In this document: piece after piece, positions 1 through 12,400 of the stretch | Position numbering within the stretch: the stretch's first letter is position 1 | Layout: each line of letters starts with the position of its first letter | Assembly: GCA_963921825.1 (NCBI GenBank) | Contig: OY997593.1 | Coordinates: forward strand, 65,518,039 to 65,582,038 | Direction: 5' to 3' | Source of the DNA: Erodium maritimum | Taxonomy: Eukaryota; Streptophyta; Magnoliopsida; Geraniales; Geraniaceae | Length of the DNA stretch: 64,000 bases | Translations under genes and position numbers: made by a program | Notes under the pieces: model-generated | The model's input: only the letters and a program-made list of their open reading frames with translations | Database searches by the model: none | What the model was told of the DNA's origin: nothing

Positions 1-255
1 ATCTCTTCCGATCTATCTTTTCCTCTGTGAAGCGCGAAGTAGCAAACAGCAATCGAGATTCGAGGCCTTCACACAGTATCGATTATCAAACGACGATTGT
101 ATAGAAGATTATTAAGAAGAGGAACCTACCACTTGTGTTCGTTCTTCGCCTGAAGAGGATAACTCTTTTCTTCAATCTGGGCTTGTTCTTATACTCTACT
201 CTGTGTGCAGATCTTAACAAGGTTGCACAATTGTTTATTGAAGGACAAAGAAGAC

Positions 256-2369
256 ATGGTGTGATGATTTTTTTTGTTTGTTTTCGATGCAAAGAAAGAT
301 TTTTGTTGTTGTTGGAGTGAAATGTTAATTCTTTTGATCGGTTCTGGGTGCAGTCGGCGCTATTCAATTTCCATTCGTTTTTGACAGTGGTGCTGTTGGT
401 GATATGCACTTGCACGTATTTGAAGATGCAATTTCCCACTTTCCTCGAACAGAAAACCGGGTAATTTTACAAACCCATTTCTCTCCCATCAGTTGGAACT
501 TCCAATCGAGCAAATTCGTGTTTTCATTGATCTGCTTGTGTACTGTTTCTGTGTTCTTGTGACTTGGATCATGCCACATGTTGTAAGCTTGAGCAATACT
601 ATTTGTGAGGAGATATGTTGGGTAAATTGTTGAAGAAATTGCTTTTTTTTTCCTTCTCATTACGGGGCTAGTGTTGTTTGTATGCATTGGGAAGGTTGTG
701 TACATTCACAGAACTTATCGAATGGTTAGGGTCAGTCTGGTCTATGTTTGTAGGTGAGGAGAAGCCCAGAATAGGCATGGTTTAAGTAATGAATGAACAC
801 ATTCTATAACATTTTCAGTTTCAAAATGTATGAACATAGACATTGGGACGATTATTTAATCTTTACTGCAAGTTGTTGGTTAGACAATGAACCCTGAACA
901 ATACCAAACTATGTTCTTGTGTAAGTTGACATTGGACAGTGTAGTTGAAGCTCCAATACATTTGATGTTCTCATAGACTAAGAGGTGGGGCTTTGGGGAA
1001 CCATGTTGAGTGGTTGTTTAATGTTTCAGAATGTGTTTGCTTCCTAGCTTTTCTAGTGGGGCATCATGGTATCACACTCAAGTCCTGCAAGGATAGACTC
1101 CACTTCAATACTGTATTTGAGTATCTTGTATTTGCTTCCTTTTTTTTTTTGAAAGAATCCTCTTGCTGCTTGTCTGCTGTTTCTGGGGGTAGTTGACAAT
1201 CTTATTCACTTAGATCCTTGTCCGGTGCGTCTCTTCCTTGCAGGTTTCGTGGATTCTTTTGGAAGGCAGCCAGAATAGGTAGGCTTGTAAAGCCTTTTAT
1301 TTTATGACTGATATTAGGGGTAATTGCAAATAATTGCGGTGAACTATGCGCATTTTGCAAATACAGTGATTGAACTGTTTTAGATTTTTTGGCAAATGAC
1401 ATCCTCCAACTATTTTCCGTCAGCAAATCCGTCATCTTTAGGAAATTAGTCATGTGACTTCAAATTTTTTTTGGAAATGACAGTTTTGACCTTTATATAT
1501 GTTTTACAATTTGGAACCCTTAAGTATACACTTTTGCATGGTTCTTTTCGACTTTTTGTAACAAAAAAAACCGTTAGTGGATTTGAGACAAAAAATAGTT
1601 GGAAGATGTCATTTGCAAAAAAAAGGGGAAAACTCCAAGAAATGACTATTATTCGACTTCGTAGTACAAGATATAACTATTGACTTTCTTGTCGTCCAAA
1701 AAACATGGTCCGGAAAACATATTATCAAAAACCATAATTTTCTGTCCAAAAACACAGAGTATTCTGTCCAAAACACAGAATATTGTGTTTTTGGACAGAA
1801 AATTATGGTTTTTGATAATATGTTTTCCGGACCATGTTTTTTGGACGACAAGAAAGTCAATAGTTAATATCTTGTACTACGAAGTCGAATAATTGTCATT
1901 TCCTGGAGTTTTCCCAAAAAAAAAAGTGTTCACCGGTAGTATTTGCAAAACATGTAGAGTTCACATCCCTTGATATTACTTTGCATATTGGAATTATAGT
2001 TGTTCTATTAAATTTCCTTAATCAACACTTCCCCCATATGAGAACCGAAAACCATTACCAATCTTTACAGATTTGTGCAGATGTAGACACGAATCCTAAT
2101 ACAGTATATAATTTCTCTAGGAGATTGTAATCTATGCTTTAGAGGTTAGGATTCTGGAAGTGTATCCCAGAGTTACCAGTATCTTCCTAAGCCTTCCAAA
2201 TCAGCAAAATGTCAATTTATATGAAGAGAAACATGAACAAGGTTATATGTTTTTTCATCATGTAGCATGGAGATGATACATTGTCTTCTCTTTGGAAACA
2301 GGTGAACGCTTGAGCCTATGGGTAGCTGCAGGATGTTTTACAATGGGTGTATCAATCATATTTTTCTAG
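256..2369 (+). CDS. KISH: Kish/TMEM167-like small Golgi membrane protein, four coding exons
   Basis: Small two-span membrane protein of the Kish/TMEM167 family, known from work in animals to act in the early secretory pathway at the Golgi. Exons read from the sequence: 256-258 (only the ATG), 354-460, 1244-1278 and 2302-2369 with stop TAG; all introns are GT-AG and the phases agree. The product is 70 aa. It begins [17 protein letters not shown] after Met1, continues [16 protein letters not shown], then [12 protein letters not shown], and ends [12 protein letters not shown]. Family members are about 70 aa. Hydrophobic segments lie near residues 10-24 and 52-70. The initiator codon ends a mostly untranslated exon, so the protein is easily missed. 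The last intron holds a MITE. The 5' UTR may be cut by the window edge. Family identity is recognised from memory and is secure; function here is inferred. Confidence 0.93.
1317..1969. mobile_element. Mutator-like MITE in the Kish intron, 653 bp
   Basis: The ends are ggggtaattgc on the left and, read on the other strand, gggatgtgaac on the right. Both ends share blocks such as gtgaact and ttttgcaaatac in inverted order. The flanks are ctgatatta (1308-1316) and ttgatatta (1970-1978), a 9-bp direct repeat with one mismatch, as expected for a Mutator-type target duplication. No transposase ORF is present. A second, near-perfect hairpin lies inside (1625-1915). Confidence 0.7.
1625..1915. repeat. 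Long near-perfect inverted repeat (hairpin)
   Basis: Arms 1625-1756 and 1784-1915, about 131 bp each, are reverse complements with about three differences (two substitutions and one single-base indel). The spacer is about 27 bp and itself partly palindromic (gagtattctgt / acagaatatt). The arms are far more similar to each other than the outer ends of the host MITE are, so this is a younger insertion or a recent duplication. Transcribed with the Kish pre-mRNA it would form a long double-stranded stem. Confidence 0.85.
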
Positions 2370-3954
2370 AATGGTGATTCTCTTGTTTTTCAAAGTAGAA
2401 GCTATCATCTGTTTCATAGTTGTTGACCTTTATTCCATTGTAGAATGTACAGTAAAAGATACAACCCACAGCTCTTAGAATTGAAATGGGTGATGAAGAA
2501 TGTCCTAGAGATAATTGCATAAAAGTACCATGGGCTATTAAGTTTTTGCAAACTGTAGTCCTCTTCTTTAATAATTACACAAAAAGTGTCATGAGCTCGC
2601 CTTTTGTTACACTTTGTATACATTTCTTTTAGAATGATGATTTTACCATTTATAACTGATAAGTAAAAAAAAAACAAAAATTAGCTCAAAGTGCAACAAA
2701 AACACAGTTTAGATATTTTTTTGCGATTATCAAAAAACAAAGACTACAATTTATAAAACAAACAAATGCCTCAAAATACTTATTTGCTATTATCTGATGT
2801 CCTAATCCTCCGAGCAGCCGCATATATTTGTTTTCCACCACTTGCACATTACTATATATTGTTTTGATCTATGTATCCTCTATTGGGTCGTTGACTTTTT
2901 TGCATTTGGGTGCAGCTACTAGGAAGTTTCCCGATTTAATCATGGTTTTGGACTTAGTCCAGCCAAACATTTGCTGTATCCTTATCTTTAAACACCCATT
3001 ATTTATTTCTAATTAAGGGTTTAATTAAGTTTAGTGGTAATTGCTAACCTCAGCTTTCAATTATACAACTTTGAGAGCTTGTTGCTATATATCCCTCTCT
3101 TTATGATGGAAGCATTCACTGAGATTCCTAATTCCCCAATTTCTTTGCCACTTCCAATTTGATTCGGACAAGTTTATACTACTCGGAAAGTTGTTTGTGC
3201 TGATTCTACAATTCCTAATTCGAATCGAATGTGCATTTCCCCATTCTCCATTTCATGCCCTTTAATCTTTCTGCCATTTGATGCCTGAAATATGCTCGAT
3301 AAATAGAAGAGTAAGGTATCTGTAGCTTTTCCAGTAATAATTTTATTTTATCGGAAAAGAAAGAAGAAAAGCACAAACATAACACGTTAGTTTTTGTATT
3401 TTGCTCTCTTTTTCTGCAACTATTGCAACATCACAAGTCACAACAATTTGGCTCTGAAAATAACTTCAGCCACTTGTGGTCTCAAGTTGATCTTCATTGC
3501 ATTCTCTTACCAAAGGGTGGAATCAAAAGACACGATGATGACAAAGTAAAAACTTGGTATTTTCTATGATCGTAATTGTTACTAACTTTGAACACATAAA
3601 CTGATGTTGTTTTTTTAAGTTTGCACTCTTACCAAACCACTTGAAATGATTACTATATGAAACTTCATGATTGCCTTACCCACAAACCACCCACAGCGTC
3701 GAATCGTACGGGTTACAGATTTTTGGCATCGAATCTGTGTTGCAGTCTAGCCACCGTTGTGTCTTCGAAACCGCATATTAGATGTCGATTAATCTGTAGA
3801 CTTTGACGTACGATCAATTCGACGGATTCGGACCCAGATGAATCGGCTTCAACGATCCCCAATCGACGCGTGGCAGCGAAACTGATGTCAAAATTGAATT
3901 TCGGCCTTAAATAACTAACCACCGAAGCTTCTTCTTCACGATTCCTCCGCAACT
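2370..3954. other. Intergenic, no gene recognised
   Basis: AT-rich sequence after the Kish stop codon, containing its 3' UTR. Short ORFs such as 2828-3016 resemble nothing I know. From about 3690 the base composition becomes GC-richer, leading into the Harbinger-type relic. Confidence 0.5.
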
Positions 3955-5445
3955 TTGAACCTCCGTTTCTTCGACCTTCTTCCTCCAGTTACCGACGAAT
4001 CTGCCACCCAGCATTCCCGAACCACCCGTTTCTCCGACCAACTATTCCCCCGCCAGCATTTATCCGATTGTTCATTAGTCGCGCCGTTTTGCAGTGCGTT
4101 TCTTGCTTCGCCGACATTTCTTGCTTCGCCAACATTTCTCCTAGGTCTTGCTTTGTCGCCTCTTCTCCACCCCTTCGTACCAGCTGGGATAATTGCTGGT
4201 TCCAAACACTTGAGATACCCGTCGGGATTCAGCGTGTCCAGTGATGCATCACCACCCCAAAGTTGTGCCGAGAATGTCCATGACGACTACCGTCGTGGGC
4301 GAAGCCGGGAATGGGACTATGTGCTCGATTCGCAGTATTACTCTAACGACAAGGAGGAGCGGTATTGGTCCCAGGAGCTGGAGGAGTCCATCCCTTCGCC
4401 GCCGGAGCGACGGACATTATCGGCCAACCCTACGTTCAACCGCTACAACGACAACTTGGGTTCAGCATCGCTATTCCTCAATGGGATGACGTACTATGTC
4501 CCAACGACTTGGGAAGTCGGGACGGGATCAGGTTATATCAGGATGGAAGTCCCCACGATACAACGTCCAAGACCCAGGTTCCGCGTCCGAGTTTCACCAC
4601 CTCCACCATCACAGCCAGAGGCCGACCAACCGACTGCTGCCCGTGTGTACCGAAAATGGACTCGGGCGGAGGAGAGGGCATTGGGCTCTGCATGGCTGAA
4701 CAACTCCGAGAACTCAAAGCATGGGGCTAATCAGTCGGTGGTTACATTTTGGGACGCCATCCACCGTGAGTTCGTCCAAGCGACGGTCCAAACACATCAA
4801 CAAGATCGGACGACGAAGAAATACAAGCAACATTAGAGCGTAACTAACCGAAAGGTCAAGATGTTCCAAGGTTATTGGCCCAAATTTAAGCACATATACC
4901 AATTAGGTAGATTCGATGAGAAAATCATGGAGGATGTAGATAGGGACTACTTGGAGAGATACGCCCATGTCTTCGCTTGGAAGCATTGGTGGCAGCTCGT
5001 GCGAAACAAGCCATGCTGGGAACATCGATTCGAGAACGAGTTCTCGACGAAAACCGACGATTTCATTGGGAGTGAGGGTTGACGCACACCCAGAACTCCC
5101 GTTCTAAGCACCCCAATGTCTCAAATGGACATGCTCGATGTCGTTGTTAAAGCTGTCGATGGCGCACACCCAAGACCAGTCCGCGGCCGCCGCCCTATGG
5201 GCCGGAAAGTCGCGAAGACTATAAAAGGGAAGGGTAAGGAGACGACCGATAGTCCATACCACACAACATTGGCCGAGACCTTGAGGGCATCGATAAGGAG
5301 CGGTCGACGCAGGTACTGGCCCAAGAGTCGCTTTTTTGGGAGTTCCGTTTACTCTAGGAGAAGGATACCTCCGACATGGAGCCTAAGGATTTGGAAACCC
5401 ATCGGCTTTTTCTCCAGGGCATGGCTCAGAGGATTTCATAGTTGA
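3955..5445 (+). pseudogene. PIF/Harbinger-type Myb/SANT-like ORF1 protein, broken
   Basis: Three reading-frame pieces together resemble the plant Myb/SANT-like proteins that accompany PIF/Harbinger transposases (often annotated as GST T3-like or NAM-associated proteins). Piece 3955-4836 ends with a trihelix-like motif, RKWTRAEERALGSAWL followed by TFWDAIHREF. Piece 4861-5082 continues with FQGYWPKFKHIYQLGR and AFAWKHWWQLVRNKPCW. Piece 5116-5445 carries GRRPMGRKVAKTIKGKGK. The frame changes between pieces and a stop near 4836 show that the gene is broken. A partner DDE nuclease was not found nearby. The N-terminal 150 residues are low complexity and may not be protein at all. Family call is by motif recognition. 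Confidence 0.65.
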
Positions 5446-7067
5446 TGTGATATATTATTCAGCGGTTTTTGGTAATACACAAATGTGATCTTTGTACTCG
5501 ACTTCAAATGCTTGTAGGTCAGACTTGACCTCTCTTTCGTATTTGTATGAGAGATTGGATCGGGCGCTTGTTTCTCTCGATGATAGGTTTCTTCCGTCGC
5601 TTCTAATGATTTTGGTGATGCCATTTCTCCGTCGAATGCCTTCATGGGGCTCTTTTCGTCATTGACTGATGGGCAGACTAGGGATAGTATGACTCAGTAG
5701 CGCGGTTTGCTGAGAGTCTGGATGTCCGCTATAGAGGGTCGGCTGAAGAAGGATTCAAAAAGGTTGAAGCGGTCCTAAGTTCTACTTATGGTTGCGGGCC
5801 TCTTAAACCTGTCGGGGTCACTTGATTTTGTTGCTCTCGATTTACTCTTCTGCTTGTTGCTTTAAATCCCAACTCTTCTTGTGTTTTTAGGGTTCTCTTT
5901 TTGTAACTGTTCAACTTGCTTTATTAATGCATTTTATTTCTCTGATAAAAAATAAGAGATGTATTGTTTGATTGAATTGACAATAAAATTATTTTACGAC
6001 ATTTTTTTATAGACGGGTAACTGGGGAAGTGCATTATGCAAAAAAGAAACCATACATGGTAGAGCGTAACCGGCCTGAGTTCCAGATATGTGTCCGGGCT
6101 GATCATAGCAAGCCCAGTGCTCATGGACCCATAAAACTAGCCTACTTGATATCGTAGACAATACCTCAGGACATCCCTTTACCGACATTTCAACAAAATA
6201 GAAAAAGACATGCCTAAACCAACAAAACCAAAGACCTAATCAAACTAAAGACAAGTAATAAGCAACATTAAAGAAAACTGAAAATAGTACTCTGATTGCG
6301 GCTTTCCCGAGACTCACCAGCACCCGTAGTCCCGGGTCTGTGGGTATAGTCCGTAGATAGACCCTCCCACCCCCGCCGGGTCTTCTCATTTTTCCGAAGG
6401 AGGCTGAACCGCCTCGTCTGTGGATCCTGGACCAGATCGACGGCATGAAGTACGCTGTGACCCTTGTGTTGCATTCCTTCGGCACCCCGAGGACGATCCC
6501 GTCGCCCAGGGTGATGGTGGCGAGCTCCGTCCCATCGTTGACGCAGGCCATATGCCCCGGACTTGATCGATCGCAGGGGCTTGATCGACTGTAGGAGCAG
6601 GGACGGCCGGGGAGGCTTGATCGGTTGCAGGAATAGGGGCGGCCAGACTCTGTCCCCGATGGTTGCGCAGGGTCGGTAGGAGATACGCAGGGGCAAGGAC
6701 GGCCGTCTCGCCATGGCTGATTTCGGTCGAGACAAGGCTGCTCGAGACCGGAAAGCTACGACACGATAAAATGATGGAGGCGGACGGGATGGTTGCGGAA
6801 CCTAGAGCAGGCACCCGATGGCACACATCGACCGGGGAGGTGATCGGCGACGGAGAGAGGTTAACCCCTGATGGGTACGATGCGAAACCCTAAAGGGTTG
6901 ATCCATGGAAGCCATGGTTGAGAGAGCTCGAAGCTTTTTAGGGCCGGTTCCCAAGGAGAATGTTGTTGACATTTTTTTTCTTGTAATGCATAATTAATTT
7001 CATGTAAAACTAAAACAATTTTACGACATTTTCTCAAATACGAAATTTAGACGTTATAATTTGTAGT
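5446..7067. other. Intergenic with GC-rich relic at 6290-6900
   Basis: The part 5446-6290 holds no recognisable gene. The part 6290-6900 is notably GC-richer than its surroundings and keeps overlapping open frames on the minus strand (6240-6826), proline/arginine-rich and without a known domain. The sharp composition change suggests an inserted element, but I see no terminal repeats. Confidence 0.4.
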
Positions 7068-7077
7068 ATATTAATAT

Positions 7078-7545
7078 AAGGGTAATTTTCACCTCAATAC
7101 CCTAACTATTAATTTTTTTCACCTCAATACCCTAACTATTTTTAGTGGCATCTCAATACTCTAGAATGCATTTTTTTTTTCACTTTGATACCCGCTGTCA
7201 ATTTGTCATCCATTTTTGGATGAAAACACTTAAAAAGTCCATAATACCACTCACTAACAATCAAAATTTTAAAAGTATGCCATTGGTTTTCAAATTTTCT
7301 TTTAAAAATCAGTTTTTAATGTCACAAAAATGCATTCTAGGGTAGTGAGGTGCCACAAAAAATGCATTATAGGGTAGTGAGGTGCCACAAAAATGCATTC
7401 TAGGATAGTGAGGTGCCACAAACAATAGTTAGGGTATTGAGGTGAAAAAAAAGGCATTCTAGGGTATTGAGGTGCCATTAAAAATAGTTAGGGTATTGAG
7501 GTGAAAAAAGTTAATAGTTAGAGTATTGAGGTGAAAATTACCCTT
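7078..7545. mobile_element. Long-TIR MITE with internal subrepeats, 468 bp
   Basis: About 100-bp inverted ends start aagggtaattttcacctc. Inside each end, the unit cacctcaataccctaactat recurs two or three times. Both flanks carry atattaatat (7068-7077 and 7546-7555). Because that 10-mer is its own reverse complement it could be a target duplication or the outermost part of the inverted repeat. No coding capacity. Confidence 0.75.
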
Positions 7546-7555
7546 ATATTAATAT

Positions 7556-9144
7556 TTTTACACTAATTTTACTCCATTAACTATTACGCACAAAATTATT
7601 AGTACCCTCTTTCATCTGAAAAGTTAGCTCTGTCACCGACCATTCAAAATATATATCTTACATAGATTTTCGGATGATAATAACATAAATTTCATCTTTT
7701 TCAGATTTCACTTATGATAACACAAATTTCATATTAATGCGAGATTTTAAAATACAGATACCATAGTTTTTAATTATATTCTTAAAACATGATTTTCACC
7801 TGAACACATTCGTATCACTTTTTTTTATTACAAGATTTTTATTTTATTTTAACCTAATCTAACCCCTTATCCATATTTGCTCCCAAACAGGTGTGTATCC
7901 ACTCAGATTCAATTTTATAACCTCAAAGAAAATGTGAGACATGTAGAGCTCTTCACCATCAGAGATGGAAAAATCACCCAGATCTGACGGGTACCCAAAA
8001 TTCTTGACCCGATCGGATAGGATATTGATCTGGTATTTTTTTTAATCGGGTAGGGTATTACCCGTCGATCGGGTAAGTTGACTGAGTATAGGTAGGATAC
8101 GAGTTTGGCTTTACCCATCCGAACCTACCCGATATTATAACATATATATTTATACATTACATACATAAATAAGTTTTTTTTCCCTGAGAAATAGTACATA
8201 ACTAAGTTAATAATAACAAAACTAGTAATAAATCAATTACAATTAAGAAGATGTACGGTCACAACTCATAACCCATAAATCTATAACACCATACAATTAC
8301 AAAAGGCATGTATGTCCGTTTTTGCTCTTTTATCAGTTAGTTTTTTCCTTTTTAGATTGATCTCTGTATATTTTCTTATTTGTTTATCAATACGTGTGGT
8401 TAAGAGAATGTTGACTGAATCATGATCCATCTCATCATCATATTTTTATTTTATATAAACATGAGGACATATATGTAAACTGCAAAAGCTTCTTCATTTA
8501 GATGTCTAAACTATCAAATTATTTGTTTAGTGCAGCCGTTCTAAAAGGAGTATCGGAATAAGTTACATACACCATTGTGTTATAAATGTTTGTACTTGCT
8601 CTATTCCACTTGTAGATGTATTGAACTATACATGTCAATTTACTAATGATGGGAACTTCCTTTCTAGTTTGGAAGTAGATTTGTCGAGGATAATCAGTCA
8701 ATTCAATGGTGAATTTAATTTGATTTGATTTGATTTGTTAGGTGGATGACTGGGCAGGGTGATTCAACTGTGGTGACGCCATCACATTTATTGTGACGTA
8801 AGCATCATCGCAACTAATATTTTTTATATGGGGAATTATAGCCTGGTTACTGCTTTATCAACAGCTCGTATTCGATTTAAGTCTGGTCGTTGATTCTTAA
8901 CGTTTACTTCTTCAGTTGGTCAAAGGCTTGAGCTGCTAATTTTGGTGATCAGAATTTAAGTCTCTCATATGATGGAGAGAAGACAAACAAAGAATAGATT
9001 GGAGAGAAAGAGAAGGAAAGTGGACAAAAATGGTGGATAAGAACATGGAGTATCGTTTCTCAGCAACAAGCTCTCATCTTTTTATCAGTATTCCCAATGC
9101 CAACTACTCCTTCTTCGACCCAATTTGTGGATTGATTTGATTCC
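7556..9144. other. Intergenic upstream of the NLP gene
   Basis: AT-rich sequence. The stretch 7980-8145 is built of short gggtaggg / tacccg-like words in both orientations, typical of degraded MITE material. No coding region was recognised. The promoter and 5' UTR of the NLP gene must lie in the last kilobase, but no single element stands out. Confidence 0.4.
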
Positions 9145-9441
9145 ATGAAATTGGATTCGCCTTCTCCTAATTGCCACTTCCCTCATCCATTTTCTCTCAG
9201 CTCCATTTTCCCGAGAAAATGCCTGAACCGGATGACGAGAACCCCAGCTCAAAGAGCTTGGACAACAACAAGGACTCTCACTCCCTCATGGATCTCGATC
9301 TCGACCTCGACCTCGACTCCTCCTGGCCTTTGGATCAGATCTCCTTCTTCTCAAACCCTATGTCCCCACTTCTCCTCTCGTCCTCCGACCAGCCCTACTC
9401 CCCGCTATGGGTCTTCTCCGACGGCGACGATGACAGGTTAG
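9145..9441 (+). promoter_or_regulatory. Possible overlapping upstream ORF at the NLP start
   Basis: An ATG at 9145 opens a 98-codon frame that runs across the presumed NLP start at 9219 in a different frame. A second upstream ATG at 9171 is in frame with the NLP ORF. If the transcript begins upstream of 9145, this ORF could lower translation of the factor. The transcription start is unknown. Confidence 0.3.
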
Positions 9442-12400
9442 TCGGGACCTCCAACGCCGCCGCCGCCGCCGGATTGAGTGAGTTTCTTCTTCTGGGTCTT
9501 TGGTTTTATTGGTTGTTCGGATTGGGTCATTTTCGTTTATGCTTGGATTGATGTTTTTGGATATTTGTGTGAAGAGACATTTGAAAGCTCACTGATAATG
9601 CCTTTTTAGCTCCTGATCATTGCAGCTCCTTTTATTAGCATGATTGATTCGACCGTTTTATTAGCAGAAGCTGGATAGTGCTTCTTGTTCTTCATCATTC
9701 CCAATCTTTAACAAATTGTTCTTTTTAAATTTCTCTATTTATATACTCTTAGTAAGCTGTAGTTTGAAGTTTTCTGGACTGGAGCTGGTTGAGTGTGAAT
9801 CAGATGTTCAATTACTTCTCTTTTGACATGTGGGTTTCAGTTAATACAGGTAATCTCAATGCAGCAAATGAAAAGCCTGCCGAGAATGACGACAAAAGAA
9901 TGCTTCTACCTCCAGTTTTTGGATCAAGAACTTTGGAGAATCCTGATGTATACTGTGTAATAAAAGAAAGAATGACACAGGCTCTAAGGTACTTCAAAGA
10001 ATCAACTGAACAACACGTTCTGGCTCAGGTTTGGGCTCCCGTGAAGAATGGGGATCGATACGTGCTCACGACTTCAGGGCAGCCATTTGTGCTTGGTACT
10101 CAAAGCAATGGACTTCATCAGTATAGGATGGCTTCTTTGAGATATATGTTTTCTTTGGATGAGGAGAATGATGGAGGGCTGGGACTTCCTGGTCGAGTTT
10201 TCAGACTAAAATTGCCAGAATGGACCCCAAATGTGCAGTATTACTCTAGTAAAGAGTTTTCGAGACTTAACGATGCTTTGAATCACAATGTTCGTGGATC
10301 ATTGGCATTGCCTGTCTTTGAGCCTTCAGGGCAGTCCTGTGTTGGTGTGCTTGAGCTTATCATGACTTCACAGAAGATCAACTATGCACCTGAGGTGGAT
10401 AAAGTTTGTAAAGCACTCGAGGTTTGTCTTCTTGTTCCATTTCTATATTTGTTACAGTAGCAAACTGAAATTGTCTTGAAAATGCACACTATACGTCTTA
10501 TACACATAACCATCCTCAACTTTAAAACGTTATTTGCAGCTTACCTAAACTTCAAAAAATTGCAGATAGCTCTTTTTTTTGTCAATTCCCTTCAGCCTAA
10601 TCTAAAAAAATACCATTTCTTGTGTCTTTTTAATAGTTTTATCTTTTAAGAAGTCTTTCTACATCTGCCCAACCGTTTTGTAGATCTAACCACAACGTTT
10701 TTGGTAGTTATGAAGTCTTTTAGAGATTAGGGTCAAGAGCCTTTTTGTCATTTTCTGAAGAAAAAAAGAGCTATCTGCTATTTTTTGAAACTCTAGGTAG
10801 CTGAATGTAAAAGTTTAAAGTTGAGAATAGTTATGTGCAAAAACGCATTTGTACGCAGTAGCTATCCGCAATCAAACCCTAGTTTCTATATCTGTTTACT
10901 TTCGAAAGAAAATTAGCGTCCTCGGTCATATAATTTCAATTTCAATGCAGGCTGTGAATTTGAAAAGTTCAGATATATTGGATCATCCAAACAGACAGGT
11001 GAGCTGTTTGTATATAATGTTTTGTAAAATGTGGTTTCTTATGCAAACTGTGTGGCTATGTTCTCACATATGTATGCCCATGGAAATGCTTATAATCCAG
11101 ATTTGCAATGAAGGTCGCCAAAATGCACTGGCTGAAATTCTGGAGATATTGACAGTGGTCTGCGAAACTCATAAATTACCATTGGCTCAGACTTGGGTTC
11201 CTTGCAGGCATCGCAGTGTTCTAGCTGATGGTGGTGGTCTGGGGAAGAGCTGCAGTAGCTTTGATGGTAGCTGCATGGGCCAAGTCTGCATGTCCACAAC
11301 AGATGCCGCCTTCTATGTTGTAGATGCTCACATGTGGGGTTTCTGGGAAGCTTGTGCAGAACATCACTTGCAGAAAGGTCAGGGAGTTGCTGGGAGGGCC
11401 TTTCTGTCTCAGAATTCTTGTTTCTGCAGAGACATTACTCAGTTCTGTAAGACCGACTACCCTTTAGTTCACTATGCACGCCTCTTTGGGCTAACCAGCT
11501 GTTTTGCAATCTGCTTACGGAGCACTCATACTTCAAATGATGAGTACATTCTGGAATTTTTTCTTCCTCCTAGTGTCACCGATGGTTATGAGCAAGAAAC
11601 TCTCTTGGGTTCCATCTTGGGAACGATGAAACAGTATTTCCAGAGTCTTGCTGTTGCTTCTGGTACTGAACTTGAGGAGGAAGGAATTGTTGAGATCATT
11701 GAAGCCTCTATTGGTGATAAAATTGATTCAAGAGTCGAATCTATTCCAATACCCCCATCCGTAGAATCCCAACCCGGGCCTCATGCTATTCCAAATGGTG
11801 GAGAGGTTGAGCAGCTGGTTTCATCAAAACAACAGTTGGTGGTGAACATTGTTTCAGAGAATAAAGACAAAGGAAAGAAATCAGAGAGAAAGCGAGGGAA
11901 AACTGAGAAAACAATCAGTTTGGATGTTCTTCAACAGTATTTCTCTGGGAGTCTTAAAGATGCTGCAAAGAGCCTTGGTGGTATGTGCTCAAATTTAATG
12001 TTTGTATATATATTTCTTTTGGGGAAATGACAATCCACTACCCTGAACTATGCACATTTTACAAATCACTACCCTGGATTACCAAAGTAACACTTTACTA
12101 CCTGAATTTTACATATCACCACCTGAATTTTTAGTTATTTTTAACTGACGTGTAACAAAATGGTAATCCGGGTGGTGAGGTGTTACACTGTAAAATTCAG
12201 GATAGAATTTTGTAAAACGTGCATAGTTCAGGTAGTGAGCTGTCATTTCCCTTTTCTCTTATATTACTTGCACTAAATTGTTTGCGTGAAAAGCTGTTAT
12301 TTGCCATAGTACTCAGTTTTTTTCTCTGTGAATAAATGATTTTACAGTGTGCCCTACCACGATGAAGCGTATCTGTAGGCAGCATGGTATTTCCAGGTGG

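Noticed and set aside
135-320. 61-codon ORF at the left end
   Set aside because: It overlaps the Kish leader exon and first intron in another frame; the real coding signal is the Kish exons.
1609-1892. ORFs of 83 and 70 codons on opposite strands with almost the same protein
   Set aside because: They are mirror translations of the two arms of the hairpin, not genes.
6240-6826. Protein-coding gene on the minus strand (103-155 codon overlapping ORFs)
   Set aside because: Three frames are open together, low-complexity composition and no domain; looks like a GC-rich repeat remnant.
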